Shown one piece after another: positions 26,554 to 34,429 of a stretch of DNA of 64,000 nt. The DNA is from Xaviernesmea oryzae. GTDB taxonomy: Bacteria > Pseudomonadota > Alphaproteobacteria > Rhizobiales > Rhizobiaceae. Where the stretch lies: assembly GCF_900109605.1 (NCBI RefSeq), contig NZ_FOAM01000007.1, positions 124,001 through 188,000 of the forward strand, given 5' to 3'. The notes under the pieces were generated by a model. That model worked only from the letters and a program-made list of their open reading frames with translations. It was not told where the DNA came from and did not search any database. The translations under genes and the position numbers were made by a program. Within the stretch, counting starts at the first letter, position 1; the number at the start of each line of letters is the position of its first letter.

Positions 26554-27780
26554 TTAGATGGCACTGGCGGCGAGATCGCCGTCATAGGCGGCCTTCACCA
26601 GCCGCTTCATGGCGTCGAGATCGAAAGGGCGGGGGTTGTTCTTGATCAGCCGGTCGATGCCGAAGGCTTGTTCGGCGGTCCATTCGATCTGGTCCGCGCC
26701 CAGGCCGAGAGCCTGCAAGGTGGGCGTGATGCCGATCGCCTCGAACAGGCGGCGCACTTCCTCGATGGCCGCCTTCGCCAGCTGTTCGACACTGCGCCCG
26801 TTCGGCGCAATGCCGAGCGCCAATGCGATCTCGGCAAGCTCGGGCGCTGCGTTCGCGCTGTTATAGCTCATAACATAGGGCATGAGCGTCGCGACACCGA
26901 GGCCGTGCGCCGTGTGGGTCAGCGCGCCGGCTGGATACTGGATGGCATGGGCGGCGGCCGTGCCGGCGGTGCCGAAGGCGCAGCCAGCGGCCAGCGCGCC
27001 CATCATCACCTCGCCGCGTGCCTCCTCATCGAACCCATCACGATAGGCCTTCTCCAGGCTGCGGCCGAGAAGCCTGATGGCCAGCAGCGCATAGTGATCG
27101 GTCAAGGCGCTCTTGCCGATAAAGACATGGTTCTGCGCCAGCAGCGGATCGGTGCCGCGCCGTGCGGCGGTAAAGGCTTCGATCGCATGGGTCAGGGCAT
27201 CGGCGCCGGCTGCCGCAGTCAGTCCCTGCGGGCAGGACATGGTCAGGTCCGGATCGCAGATCGCGGTGGTGGCGATCAGATAGGGGCTGGAGATGCCAAC
27301 CTTGAGCGTGCGGTCGGGATCGGTGATGACCGCCACCGGCGTGACCTCGGACCCGGTCCCCGCCGTGGTGGGAATGGCAATGATGGGCAGAGTCGGGCCG
27401 GGAACCTTGAACTCGCCATAGTAATCCTGAAGCCGCCCGCCATGGGTGAGGAGCAGGGCCGCGCATTTCGCCATGTCGAGGCAACTGCCGCCGCCAAGGC
27501 CAATGACCATATCGGGCTTGAAGCCGCGCGCATCCTCCACGCAGGCGGCGACCGAATCGCGCGGCACGTCGGGCAACACCCCGTCATGCACCAGAATATC
27601 GACCGATGCCGCACGCAACGCCGCGATCATCTGCGCGAAGACCGGGGTCTGCGCAAAGCGCTGGTCCGTGCAGACCAAGGCCCTCGAGCCCAATCGCGCG
27701 GCCACCTTGGGCAGGGCATGGCGATGCCCTTTGCCGAACAGGATTTCATGCGGCAGCCGGATCGCGGCGAACTGGGTCAT
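26554..27780 (-). CDS. Iron-containing alcohol dehydrogenase (hydroxybutyrate/lactaldehyde/maleylacetate reductase type)
   Basis: Group III metal-dependent NAD alcohol dehydrogenase (408 aa). The NAD-binding GLGGGSCLDMAK motif (about residues 94-105) and metal-ligand set are visible: Asp/His in GADALTHAIEAF, and His residues in AAHAIQYPAGALTHTAHGLGVA. IPTTAGTGSEVT is the usual second nucleotide-binding stretch. AAAGGA precedes the ATG. It is the first gene of the operon with SSADH and a hydrolase, divergent from the GntR-FCD/CUT2 operon. By analogy to the blc (gamma-butyrolactone) system of Agrobacterium it may oxidise a 4-hydroxyacid to its semialdehyde. Lactaldehyde reductase or polyol dehydrogenase are alternatives. 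Confidence 0.9.
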   Translation of the reverse strand: MTQFAAIRLPHEILFGKGHRHALPKVAARLGSRALVCTDQRFAQTPVFAQMIAALRAASVDILVHDGVLPDVPRDSVAACVEDARGFKPDMVIGLGGGSCLDMAKCAALLLTHGGRLQDYYGEFKVPGPTLPIIAIPTTAGTGSEVTPVAVITDPDRTLKVGISSPYLIATTAICDPDLTMSCPQGLTAAAGADALTHAIEAFTAARRGTDPLLAQNHVFIGKSALTDHYALLAIRLLGRSLEKAYRDGFDEEARGEVMMGALAAGCAFGTAGTAAAHAIQYPAGALTHTAHGLGVATLMPYVMSYNSANAAPELAEIALALGIAPNGRSVEQLAKAAIEEVRRLFEAIGITPTLQALGLGADQIEWTAEQAFGIDRLIKNNPRPFDLDAMKRLVKAAYDGDLAASAI

Positions 27781-28025
27781 GTCTGGTTTCCTTTAAGGAG
27801 CACTGTGTCGTTTGCCCGGCCGCGCATGCTCTGCCCGAGTGGCGAAGGGCGCGGACGAAAGCCGATCCGTTGTGGCGGCTGGCGAGTGTCACGGCGGCGT
27901 GACCTCTTCCAATGGTAAGAAATAACGAACTTATGTGGGTGTGGCCGACAGGCGTGAAGCTTGCCTCTGTAAGCGCCATTCAAAGCCAGAATTACGCAAC
28001 CGCGCGCGGACATCGAACCGGACAT

Positions 28026-28087
28026 GCGCGATACCCTGCATGTATCGCGCTGTAATAGCTGCTTTTTTCGAGACGATATAAAATCGT
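28026..28087. promoter_or_regulatory. Two inverted repeats in the divergent control region
   Basis: In the 373-bp gene-free gap between the divergent Fe-ADH and GntR genes there are two perfect inverted repeats: GCGCGATA-N9-TATCGCGC (28026-28050) and ACGAT-N5-ATCGT (28073-28087). The second lies in an AT-rich stretch that could hold the plus-strand promoter. FCD-type GntR proteins bind short palindromes of this size, so one or both are candidate operators. The rest of 27781-28153 shows no gene. Confidence 0.5.
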
Positions 28088-28153
28088 ATAGGATATAGGA
28101 TTGCATGACAGTAAGCATCGTGTTACGTCTTGTTCATGTCAAGAGGCAAAGCA

Positions 28154-28852
28154 ATGCAGAGCAGAATATCCCAGCGGCTCGATACCGCAGCGCAATCCGG
28201 AACGGCGATCCAGAGGTCTACGAGCCTCGCAGGCGACGTCTATGACGCCATCTTCGCGCAGCTGATGTCGCTGAAGATCGCCCCGGGCGCACGCATCACC
28301 GTCGACAATCTGGTGAAGGAATTCAGCGTTTCCCATACGCCGATCCGCGAGGCACTCGGCCGTTTGGAAGGCGAGGGGCTGGTGATCAAGACGCATCTGA
28401 TCGGCTACAGCGCCGCACCGCAGATCTCCCGCCGTCGCTTCGATGAACTCTACGAATTGCGCCTGCTGTTGGAACCGGATGGCGCGGCGAAGGCGGTCGC
28501 CGCGATGAACGAGGAGAGTCTTGCGGCTCTGCGCGAGGCCGCAGGCGTCATGAGCCGGGGCGGCGCCGACGACCGGCTGCGCTATTCCACTTTCGCGCGT
28601 CAGGACAGCATCTTTCACGATATGATCATGCAGCTGGCGGGCAACGAACTCATTCGCCAGACGCTGAACCATCAGCACACGCACTTCCATATTTTCCGCC
28701 TGATGTTCCATGCGCGTGTGACCGAGGAGGCGCTGGACGAGCACCAGGCCCTTCTGGAGGCATTTGCCAACGCCGACCCTGCCGCCGCGGCGCGCGCCAT
28801 GCGTCTGCATATCGAACATTCCAGGGATCGGCTCCTGCCGGCCTTCGACTGA
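28154..28852 (+). CDS. GntR-family regulator, FCD (FadR-like) subfamily
   Basis: DNA-binding regulator (232 aa) with an N-terminal winged HTH (YDAIFAQLMSLKIAPGARITVDNLVKEFSVSHTPIREALGRL) and a C-terminal all-helical FCD ligand-binding domain, whose metal-site residues include the D/H pattern around DSIFHDMI and HQHTHFHIFRL. I chose ATG 28154 because AAGAGG lies 7 nt upstream; ATG 28136 and TTG 28130 are in frame. The next gene, the CUT2 ATPase, begins 10 nt after the stop. It therefore heads the transporter operon and is divergent from the Fe-ADH/SSADH/hydrolase operon; it probably controls both. Confidence 0.93.
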   Translation: MQSRISQRLDTAAQSGTAIQRSTSLAGDVYDAIFAQLMSLKIAPGARITVDNLVKEFSVSHTPIREALGRLEGEGLVIKTHLIGYSAAPQISRRRFDELYELRLLLEPDGAAKAVAAMNEESLAALREAAGVMSRGGADDRLRYSTFARQDSIFHDMIMQLAGNELIRQTLNHQHTHFHIFRLMFHARVTEEALDEHQALLEAFANADPAAAARAMRLHIEHSRDRLLPAFD

Positions 28853-28862
28853 GGATTTGCGG

Positions 28863-30443
28863 ATGTCCACCATGTCGTCTGCCGGGCGCACGCGGATCGA
28901 GATTGCGCAGGTCCATGGGGCCGCTGCCCCCGCGCCGGTGCTTCGCGCCATCGGCCTCGGCAAGGTCTATGGCACCGTCACCGTGCTGACCGATATCAGC
29001 CTCGATATTCTGCCCGGCGAAATTCACGCCGTGATCGGCGAGAATGGTGCCGGCAAGTCGACCTTCATGCGCCTTCTGTCTGGCTACGCCGCGCCGAGCG
29101 CCGGCACGCTTGAGATGAACGGCGCAGCGACCGCATTTTCGAAGCCGGAGCAGGCGCAGAAAGCGGGCATCGTGCTCGTCCATCAGGAAATCCTGCTGGC
29201 CGATGGCCTGAGCGTTGCCGAGAACCTGTTCCTCGGACGCGAACTGATGCGCCATGGCATTGTCGACGACCGGTCGATGCTGCGTCTTGCGGCCGAAAAG
29301 CTGGCCGAACTCGGCTGCTTCGTTTCGCCACGGGCCCTGGTGCGCACGATTTCGCTTGCCGACCGGCAGCTCGTCCAGATCGCCCGCGCGCTGCTGGACG
29401 ATTACCGGCTGGTGATTTTCGACGAACCGACGGCGGTTCTGACGGGCGGTGAGGTGGAGCGGCTGCTGTCCATCATCCTGCGGCTGAAGGAACGGGGCAT
29501 CGCCATCCTCTATATCAGCCATCGGCTGGACGAGGTGCAGCGGCTGGCCGACAAGGTGACCGTGCTGCGCGACGGCAAGATGATCGGCACCTATCCGGGC
29601 CGCAACCTGTCCCAGCTTGATATGGCCAAGCTGATGGTCGGGCGCGATCTGGCGGCGATGTATCCGGAGCGGAAGCCCAAAGCGCTCGGCGAGGCCATGC
29701 TGGAGGTGCGCGATGTCAGCGTGGCCGGCTGCGTGCACGATGTGTCGTTTTCGGCGCGTAAGGGCGAAATCCTGGGCTTCGCGGGGATGATCGGGGCGGG
29801 CCGCACCGAGCTGTTCGAAGGGATTACAGGCCTGTGCCCCTCTACGGGAACCATCCTTTTGGAAGGGCGGCCGCTTGTGTTGCGTGGCCCACGGGCGGCG
29901 ATGGATGCCGGGATCGGCTATCTGACGGAGGATCGCAAGGGCAAGGGCCTGCTTCTCAACGAGCGCCTTGCGCCCAATCTGACGCTGGCGGCGCTGAACC
30001 GCTTTCATCCCGGCTTGATGATGCATCGCCGCCGCGAGCAGGCGGCGCTGAGCGAGGCCGTGTCCGACTACGACATCCGGCTGAAGAGCCTCGGGGTCAA
30101 TGCCGGCCATCTCTCCGGCGGCAACCAGCAAAAGCTGCTTCTCGCCAAGATCCTGCTCACACAGCCGTCCGTCGTCATCATCGACGAACCGACGCGCGGC
30201 ATCGACATCGCCAACAAGGCGCAGATCTACGCCTTCATCCATCAGCTGGTCGAAGAGGGCCGCACCTGCATCGTCATCTCCTCGGAGATGCAGGAACTGA
30301 TCGGCATATGCGATCGCATCCTGGTGATGCGTCAGGGCCGCATCGCGGGCGAGGTGACGGGCGAGCGGATGACCGAACATGACATTGCGCTTCTGGCGAC
30401 GACCGATGGGACGGTTGCGCTGGATGAGGGAGGAAGACGATGA
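28863..30443 (+). CDS. CUT2 (ribose-type) sugar ABC transporter ATP-binding protein
   Basis: Duplicated ATPase (526 aa) of the RbsA/XylG/AraG type. The N-terminal half has Walker A GENGAGKSTFM and Walker B LVIFDEPTAVL. The C-terminal half has the degenerate Walker A GMIGAGRTELF, signature LSGGNQQKLLLAKIL and Walker B VVIIDEPTRGID, as usual for CUT2. The start is ATG 28863 (GAGG about 6 nt upstream); ATG 28872 is also possible. It overlaps the permease start by ATGA at 30440-30443. It is part of the regulator-ATPase-permease-binding protein-DJ-1 operon. Confidence 0.94.
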   Translation: MSTMSSAGRTRIEIAQVHGAAAPAPVLRAIGLGKVYGTVTVLTDISLDILPGEIHAVIGENGAGKSTFMRLLSGYAAPSAGTLEMNGAATAFSKPEQAQKAGIVLVHQEILLADGLSVAENLFLGRELMRHGIVDDRSMLRLAAEKLAELGCFVSPRALVRTISLADRQLVQIARALLDDYRLVIFDEPTAVLTGGEVERLLSIILRLKERGIAILYISHRLDEVQRLADKVTVLRDGKMIGTYPGRNLSQLDMAKLMVGRDLAAMYPERKPKALGEAMLEVRDVSVAGCVHDVSFSARKGEILGFAGMIGAGRTELFEGITGLCPSTGTILLEGRPLVLRGPRAAMDAGIGYLTEDRKGKGLLLNERLAPNLTLAALNRFHPGLMMHRRREQAALSEAVSDYDIRLKSLGVNAGHLSGGNQQKLLLAKILLTQPSVVIIDEPTRGIDIANKAQIYAFIHQLVEEGRTCIVISSEMQELIGICDRILVMRQGRIAGEVTGERMTEHDIALLATTDGTVALDEGGRR

Positions 30444-31432
30444 CTGTGATGACGGATATGGCTGTGCCTCGGCCGCAGCGCGACTGGAATTTCAGCTGGA
30501 CGGATGTCGGCCCGTTCCTCGCCCTTGTGGCGCTTTTGATGATCGGCTTTGCCATCAACCCGGACTTCCTGTCCGGTACCAATCTCGCCAATGTCATCAC
30601 GCGCAGCGCCTTCATCGCCATCATCGCGGTCGGCGCCACCTTCGTGATCTCTTCCGGAGGGCTCGACCTCTCGGTGGGCTCGATGGCTGCCTTCATCACG
30701 GGCATCACCATCATGTTCATGAACGCCATGGCGCCGGCCTGGGGCGCCATGGCCATTCCCATGGGCATGGCCGTTGCCATCGGCGTCGGTCTGCTCTGCG
30801 GGCTGATGAACGGGCTGATCGTCACGGTGGGCAAGATCGAACCCTTCATCGCCACGCTCGGCACCATGGGCATCTTCCGCGCGCTGATCACCTATATGTC
30901 GGATGGCGGTACGATCCCGATCGACAGAACCCTGCGCGATGCCTACCGACCGGTCTATTTCGGCACCGTCGGCGGCATTCCCTATCCCATCCTGATCTCG
31001 ATCGCGGTTGCGGCCGTTGCTTCCATCGCTCTCTACAAGATGAAATACGGACGCAAATGCGCGGCTGTTGGGGCGAATGAGGATGTTGCCCGCTATTCCG
31101 GCATTTCGGTTATTTCCACCAGGACGATCGCCTACGCCATCCAGGGTGCCTGCGTCGCAATTGCCGCCATCTGCTACGTACCGCGTCTGGGTGCGGCAAC
31201 GCCCACCACCGGCGTGCTCTGGGAGCTGCAGGTCATCACGGCGGTCGTCATCGGCGGCACGGCCCTTCGCGGCGGCAAGGGTCACATCTGGGGAACCGTT
31301 GCCGGCGCCGTGATCCTGGAGCTGATCGCCAATCTGATGGTGCTCTCCGACTTCGTCTCCGAATACCTCGTCGCCGGTGTCCAGGGCGTCATCATCATCA
31401 TCGCCATGCTCATCCAGAGGTTCTCGAAGTAA
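30440..31432 (+). CDS. CUT2 (ribose-type) sugar ABC transporter permease
   Basis: Inner-membrane permease (330 aa) of the RbsC family with 8-10 hydrophobic segments. Typical features are the GGLDLSVGSMAAF motif after the second or third helix, the TLGTMGIFRALI segment, and the QVITAVVIGGTALRGGKGHIWGT region near the C-terminus. CUT2 permeases usually homodimerise, which fits the single permease gene here. Translation is coupled to the ATPase gene. The binding-protein gene follows after 53 nt. Confidence 0.94.
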   Translation: MTVMTDMAVPRPQRDWNFSWTDVGPFLALVALLMIGFAINPDFLSGTNLANVITRSAFIAIIAVGATFVISSGGLDLSVGSMAAFITGITIMFMNAMAPAWGAMAIPMGMAVAIGVGLLCGLMNGLIVTVGKIEPFIATLGTMGIFRALITYMSDGGTIPIDRTLRDAYRPVYFGTVGGIPYPILISIAVAAVASIALYKMKYGRKCAAVGANEDVARYSGISVISTRTIAYAIQGACVAIAAICYVPRLGAATPTTGVLWELQVITAVVIGGTALRGGKGHIWGTVAGAVILELIANLMVLSDFVSEYLVAGVQGVIIIIAMLIQRFSK

Positions 31433-31485
31433 TCCGCTGCCGGACCGGCGGGTGTGTGTTCTCAGGTCCGAATTGGGAGGAACCA

Positions 31486-32436
31486 ATGTTGACAAGAAAA
31501 AGGATCGCGGCACTGGCCGTGACGTCGCTGCTGCTGGCAGGTCACGCCGTTGCTGCAGACAAGAAGGTGGTCGCCGTATCGATCCCGGCGGCCGATCACG
31601 GCTGGACCGCCGGCATCGTCTATCATGCACAGGCCGCCGCCAAGGAAATCAATGCCGCATTTCCCAATGTGGACGTGGTTGTCAAGACCTCGCCATCGGC
31701 CACTGCGCAGGTCAGCGCGCTTGAGGATCTCTCCGCAGGGCGCAAGCTCGATGCCCTCGTCATCCTGCCGCATACGTCGGAGGAGCTGACGACGCCGGTC
31801 AAGGCGGTCAAGGATGCCGGCACCTTTGTCACCGTGGTGGACCGCGGCCTGAACGACCCGTCGATCCAGGACCTCTATCTCGCCGGCGACAATATCGCGG
31901 TTGGGCGCAACACCGCGAAATACATGATCGACAAGCTCGGCGGCAAAGGCAATCTGGTCGTGCTGCGCGGCATTCCCACCGTGATCGACGACGAGCGCAT
32001 CAAAGGCTTTCAGGATGCGATCAAGGGAACCGAGCTCAAGGTGCTGGACATCCAGTATGCCAACTGGAACAGCGACGATGCCTTCAAGCTGATGCAGGAC
32101 TATCTGGCGAAATATCCGCAGATCGATGCCGTCTGGGCCAATGACGACGACATGCTGCTCGGCGTTCTCGAGGCGGTCAAGGAGTCGGGCCGTAAGGACA
32201 TCAAGCTCGCGCTCGGCGGCAACGGGATGAAGGACATCGTCAAGAAGGTTATCGATGGCGATGCCATGACGCCGGTCGAAACGCCCTATCCGCCGGCCAT
32301 GATCAAGACGGCGATCTACATGACCGTCGCCAATCTCATCGGCCAGGCGCCGATCCGCGGCAATGTGAAGCTCGACGCGCCGCTCATCACCCAGGAAAAC
32401 GCCCAGGAATACTACTTTCCGGACTCACCTTTCTGA
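31486..32436 (+). CDS. CUT2 sugar-binding protein (RbsB-like)
   Basis: Periplasmic binding protein of the type I (peripla_BP_4) fold, 316 aa. Residues 1-24 form a Sec signal peptide. The mature start VVAVSIPAADHGWTAGIVYHA, the central LVVLRGIPTVIDDERIKGF and DAVWANDDDMLLGVLEAV are characteristic of RbsB/XylF/TorT-type proteins. GGGAGGAA lies ahead of the ATG. It is downstream of the ATPase and permease, unlike the CUT1 clusters where the binding protein is first. The DHGWTAG motif is common to binding proteins for pentoses, polyols and related compounds; the exact ligand is unknown. Confidence 0.93.
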   Translation: MLTRKRIAALAVTSLLLAGHAVAADKKVVAVSIPAADHGWTAGIVYHAQAAAKEINAAFPNVDVVVKTSPSATAQVSALEDLSAGRKLDALVILPHTSEELTTPVKAVKDAGTFVTVVDRGLNDPSIQDLYLAGDNIAVGRNTAKYMIDKLGGKGNLVVLRGIPTVIDDERIKGFQDAIKGTELKVLDIQYANWNSDDAFKLMQDYLAKYPQIDAVWANDDDMLLGVLEAVKESGRKDIKLALGGNGMKDIVKKVIDGDAMTPVETPYPPAMIKTAIYMTVANLIGQAPIRGNVKLDAPLITQENAQEYYFPDSPF

Positions 32437-32443
32437 TCAACGC

Positions 32444-32476
32444 ACGGGGCGCGCGCGCGCGTGCTGTCCGCCCCGT
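32444..32476 (+). terminator. GC-rich hairpin after binding-protein gene
   Basis: A perfect 8-bp stem ACGGGGCG (32444-32451) with CGCCCCGT (32469-32476). The 17-nt loop is an alternating GC run that can fold further. It separates the binding-protein gene from the DJ-1/PfpI gene and may limit or stabilise the downstream transcript. Confidence 0.5.
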
Positions 32477-32521
32477 TCCACCTATCACGCCCCATACGTT
32501 ACGCCTTGAGGAATGGATATC

Positions 32522-33115
32522 ATGCCAGGCAAAAAGATTCTGATGCTGACCGGTGAGTTTACCGAGGAATATGAGATTTTCGTCTTTCAGCAGGCGATGG
32601 AAGCGGTGGGGCATACGGTGCATGTCATCTGCCCGGACAAGAAGGCTGGCGACCTGATCAAGACGTCGCTTCACGATTTCGAGGGCGACCAGACCTATAC
32701 CGAGAAGCTCGGCCACTTCTTCACGATCAACAAGACCTTTTCCGAAGCCGAGGCGCAGCTGGACCAATATCATGCCGTCTACGCTGCAGGCGGCCGCGGC
32801 CCGGAATATATCCGCACCGACAAGCGGGTGCAGGCAATCGTCCGGCATTTCCACGAAGCCCAGAAGCCGATCTTCACGATCTGCCACGGCGTGCAGATCC
32901 TGATTGCGGTCGATGGCGTGGTTCGCGGGAAGCGCGTCGGTGCGCTGGCGGCTTGCGAGCCCGAGGTGACGCTAGCCGGCGGCACCTATGTCGATCTTTC
33001 GCCGACCGAGGCGCTGGTGGACGGCACCATGGTCTCAGGCAAGGGATGGACGGCGCTCGCCGCCTTCATCCGGGAATGCCTGAAGGTGCTGGGCACGGAG
33101 ATCACGCACCGCTGA
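32522..33115 (+). CDS. DJ-1/PfpI family protein
   Basis: Cytoplasmic DJ-1/PfpI superfamily protein (197 aa). The nucleophile elbow is clear in FTICHGVQILIA (Cys within ICHGVQ), and a conserved Glu is expected in the first strand region (LTGEFTEEYE). The family includes glyoxalase III-like deglycases, isonitrile hydratases and type 1 glutamine amidotransferases. I chose ATG 32522: GAGGA is correctly spaced for it but too close to the upstream ATG 32513. As the last gene of the CUT2 sugar operon it may detoxify a reactive carbonyl generated during use of the imported compound, which is inference. Confidence 0.88.
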   Translation: MPGKKILMLTGEFTEEYEIFVFQQAMEAVGHTVHVICPDKKAGDLIKTSLHDFEGDQTYTEKLGHFFTINKTFSEAEAQLDQYHAVYAAGGRGPEYIRTDKRVQAIVRHFHEAQKPIFTICHGVQILIAVDGVVRGKRVGALAACEPEVTLAGGTYVDLSPTEALVDGTMVSGKGWTALAAFIRECLKVLGTEITHR

Positions 33116-33159
33116 ACGATGGCCTGGCGTGCGAGCGCCAGCTTCTCTTTGCGGGTCAG

Positions 33160-33190
33160 GCCGGGACAGCATGGGTCCCGGCTTGTTTGT
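33160..33190 (+). terminator. Rho-independent terminator of the CUT2 operon
   Basis: An 8-bp perfect stem GCCGGGAC (33160-33167) with GTCCCGGC (33175-33182), a 7-nt loop and a T-rich tail TTGTTTGT. It is 44 nt after the DJ-1 stop, so it should end the operon. Confidence 0.8.
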
Positions 33191-33194
33191 GCGC

Positions 33195-33212
33195 AGCGCC
33201 GGCGCGCCGGCG
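33195..33212. repeat. 18-bp perfect GC palindrome
   Basis: The stretch 33195-33212 is its own reverse complement and almost only G and C. It lies just after the operon terminator and 59 bp before the next gene. It could be an extra hairpin or a chance product of high GC. Confidence 0.5.
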
Positions 33213-33271
33213 CCTATGGGAACTTCAGGCTCTTGCGCACGTTCTCACGAACGCCAGCACAGGAGGAACAC

Positions 33272-33754
33272 ATGGCTCACACGCAAGACGATCAGGACAA
33301 GGTGTGGGAGCTTGCAAAGGACATTGGCTTTTGCATGCTGACGACCCAATCCGGCAACGATCTTCGCGCTCGGCCGATGTCGGCTCAAGGAGAGCGGGAC
33401 GAGCACGCCTTCTACTTCCTGACGGATGTGAACAGCCACAAGGACGAGGAAATCGCGCAGCATCCTGCGGTCTGCCTGGCCTTTGCAAATCCGAAAGGCC
33501 AGAAATACGTCTCGATCTCCGGCACCGCCGAGATCCAGAACGACCGCGAGAAAATCAAGGAGCTGTTCGCCTTTCCGGCCAAGGCATGGTGGGACAGCGC
33601 CGACGATCCGTCGATCCGTATCTTGAAGGTAACGCCGTCCTTCGCCGAATACTGGGACAGCCCCGGTACGGTCATCAGCTATATCAAGATGGCTGCCGCA
33701 GCCGCCAGCAGCACCAAGCCTGACGTGGGCGAAAACGCGTCCGTGAAGCTCTGA
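33272..33754 (+). CDS. General stress protein 26-like flavin-binding protein (PNPOx-like fold)
   Basis: Cytosolic split-barrel protein (160 aa) of the pyridoxamine-5'-phosphate-oxidase-like superfamily, group GSP26. Characteristic stretches are FCMLTTQSGNDLRARPMS (first strands), FYFLTDVNSHKDEEI, and the YVSISGTAEI strand. The C-terminal part includes ILKVTPSFAEYWDSPG, conserved in this group, which binds FMN or FAD. AGGAGG lies 6 nt before the ATG, so the long in-frame extension upstream is not needed. It sits between the terminator of the CUT2 operon and a 268-bp gap, so it is probably monocistronic. Confidence 0.9.
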   Translation: MAHTQDDQDKVWELAKDIGFCMLTTQSGNDLRARPMSAQGERDEHAFYFLTDVNSHKDEEIAQHPAVCLAFANPKGQKYVSISGTAEIQNDREKIKELFAFPAKAWWDSADDPSIRILKVTPSFAEYWDSPGTVISYIKMAAAAASSTKPDVGENASVKL

Positions 33755-34022
33755 GCATCTCAGCGAGCGTGAGCGGAGCCAGCGGCTTCGCTCCGCACTT
33801 GCTTTGCAGCCACCTAACACCCTTGCTTTCGCCTCGCTTGCCAAAGCTCCGTCAACGGAGCGCGCGCCGCTGCTTTTGGCAGCCAGGATCATCGCCCTCG
33901 CTCCGCAGCTCGCCATCTCTTCGCTCGGCGCCACCAGTTCGAATGCGTCTGCCATGAGAGGGCGCTGGAACGCAGGGACGCTTTGTCTGTTGGACCTCAG
34001 GTCAACAGCAAGGAGCGCTTCC

Positions 34023-34169
34023 ATGAGCGATAAGGATCCAAAGGGCGACAACACCAGCGGCGGCGGCCATCTCGGCGGCACGCATCTCGGCCAGTCTCCC
34101 GATGCGAAGACAGTCTCGACGACGGAGAAAAAAGGCGACAAGGCCCGCCCGAACGACGGGAAAAACTGA
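34023..34169 (+). CDS. Small hydrophilic protein (48 aa)
   Basis: A very small, highly charged, Gly/Lys/Asp-rich protein without predicted membrane segments and with low-complexity character, probably disordered. It opens with MSDKDPKGDNTSGGGHLGG. AAGGAG lies 8 nt before the ATG, which supports translation. I do not recognise a family. Small hydrophilic, Gly-rich proteins of this kind in rhizobia are often stress-induced, but that is only a general analogy. The gap before it (33755-34022) holds no other gene. Confidence 0.55.
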   Translation: MSDKDPKGDNTSGGGHLGGTHLGQSPDAKTVSTTEKKGDKARPNDGKN

Positions 34170-34429
34170 CGCCTGTCATTTCAGACCCATCCACGGATGA
34201 CACATATTCCGCTATCGCAGCAGGCTGATGATACGCCCATCGGCCTGCCCGCTTCCGTCACCGATAGCGAGCCCCCGGTATGCCTGGCGCCAGAACAAGC
34301 TGGCGTTGACGTATCGACAGCCGATAACGCAATCATCCCAATGCATTGAAGCCAAGCGTGATCGATCCGTGGCTTCGTTTCTGCCCCAAGCGCACACTTT
34401 GGTCACTACAGGGCGGGTGTTCGACGATT

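Noticed and set aside
32449-32463. Alternating GC run as a possible Z-DNA or phase-variation repeat
   Set aside because: It is short, not in a reading frame, and better explained as the loop of the 32444-32476 hairpin.
33195-33212. GC palindrome as a recombination or attachment site
   Set aside because: No integrase, flanking repeat or tRNA is nearby; high GC makes such palindromes fairly likely by chance.
33119-33271. N-terminal extension of the GSP26-like protein
   Set aside because: It overlaps the operon terminator hairpin and is Arg-rich; AGGAGG before ATG 33272 decides the start.
33755-34022. Minus-strand frame through the gap after the GSP26-like gene
   Set aside because: It continues antisense through neighbouring genes with no domain; considered a chance open frame.
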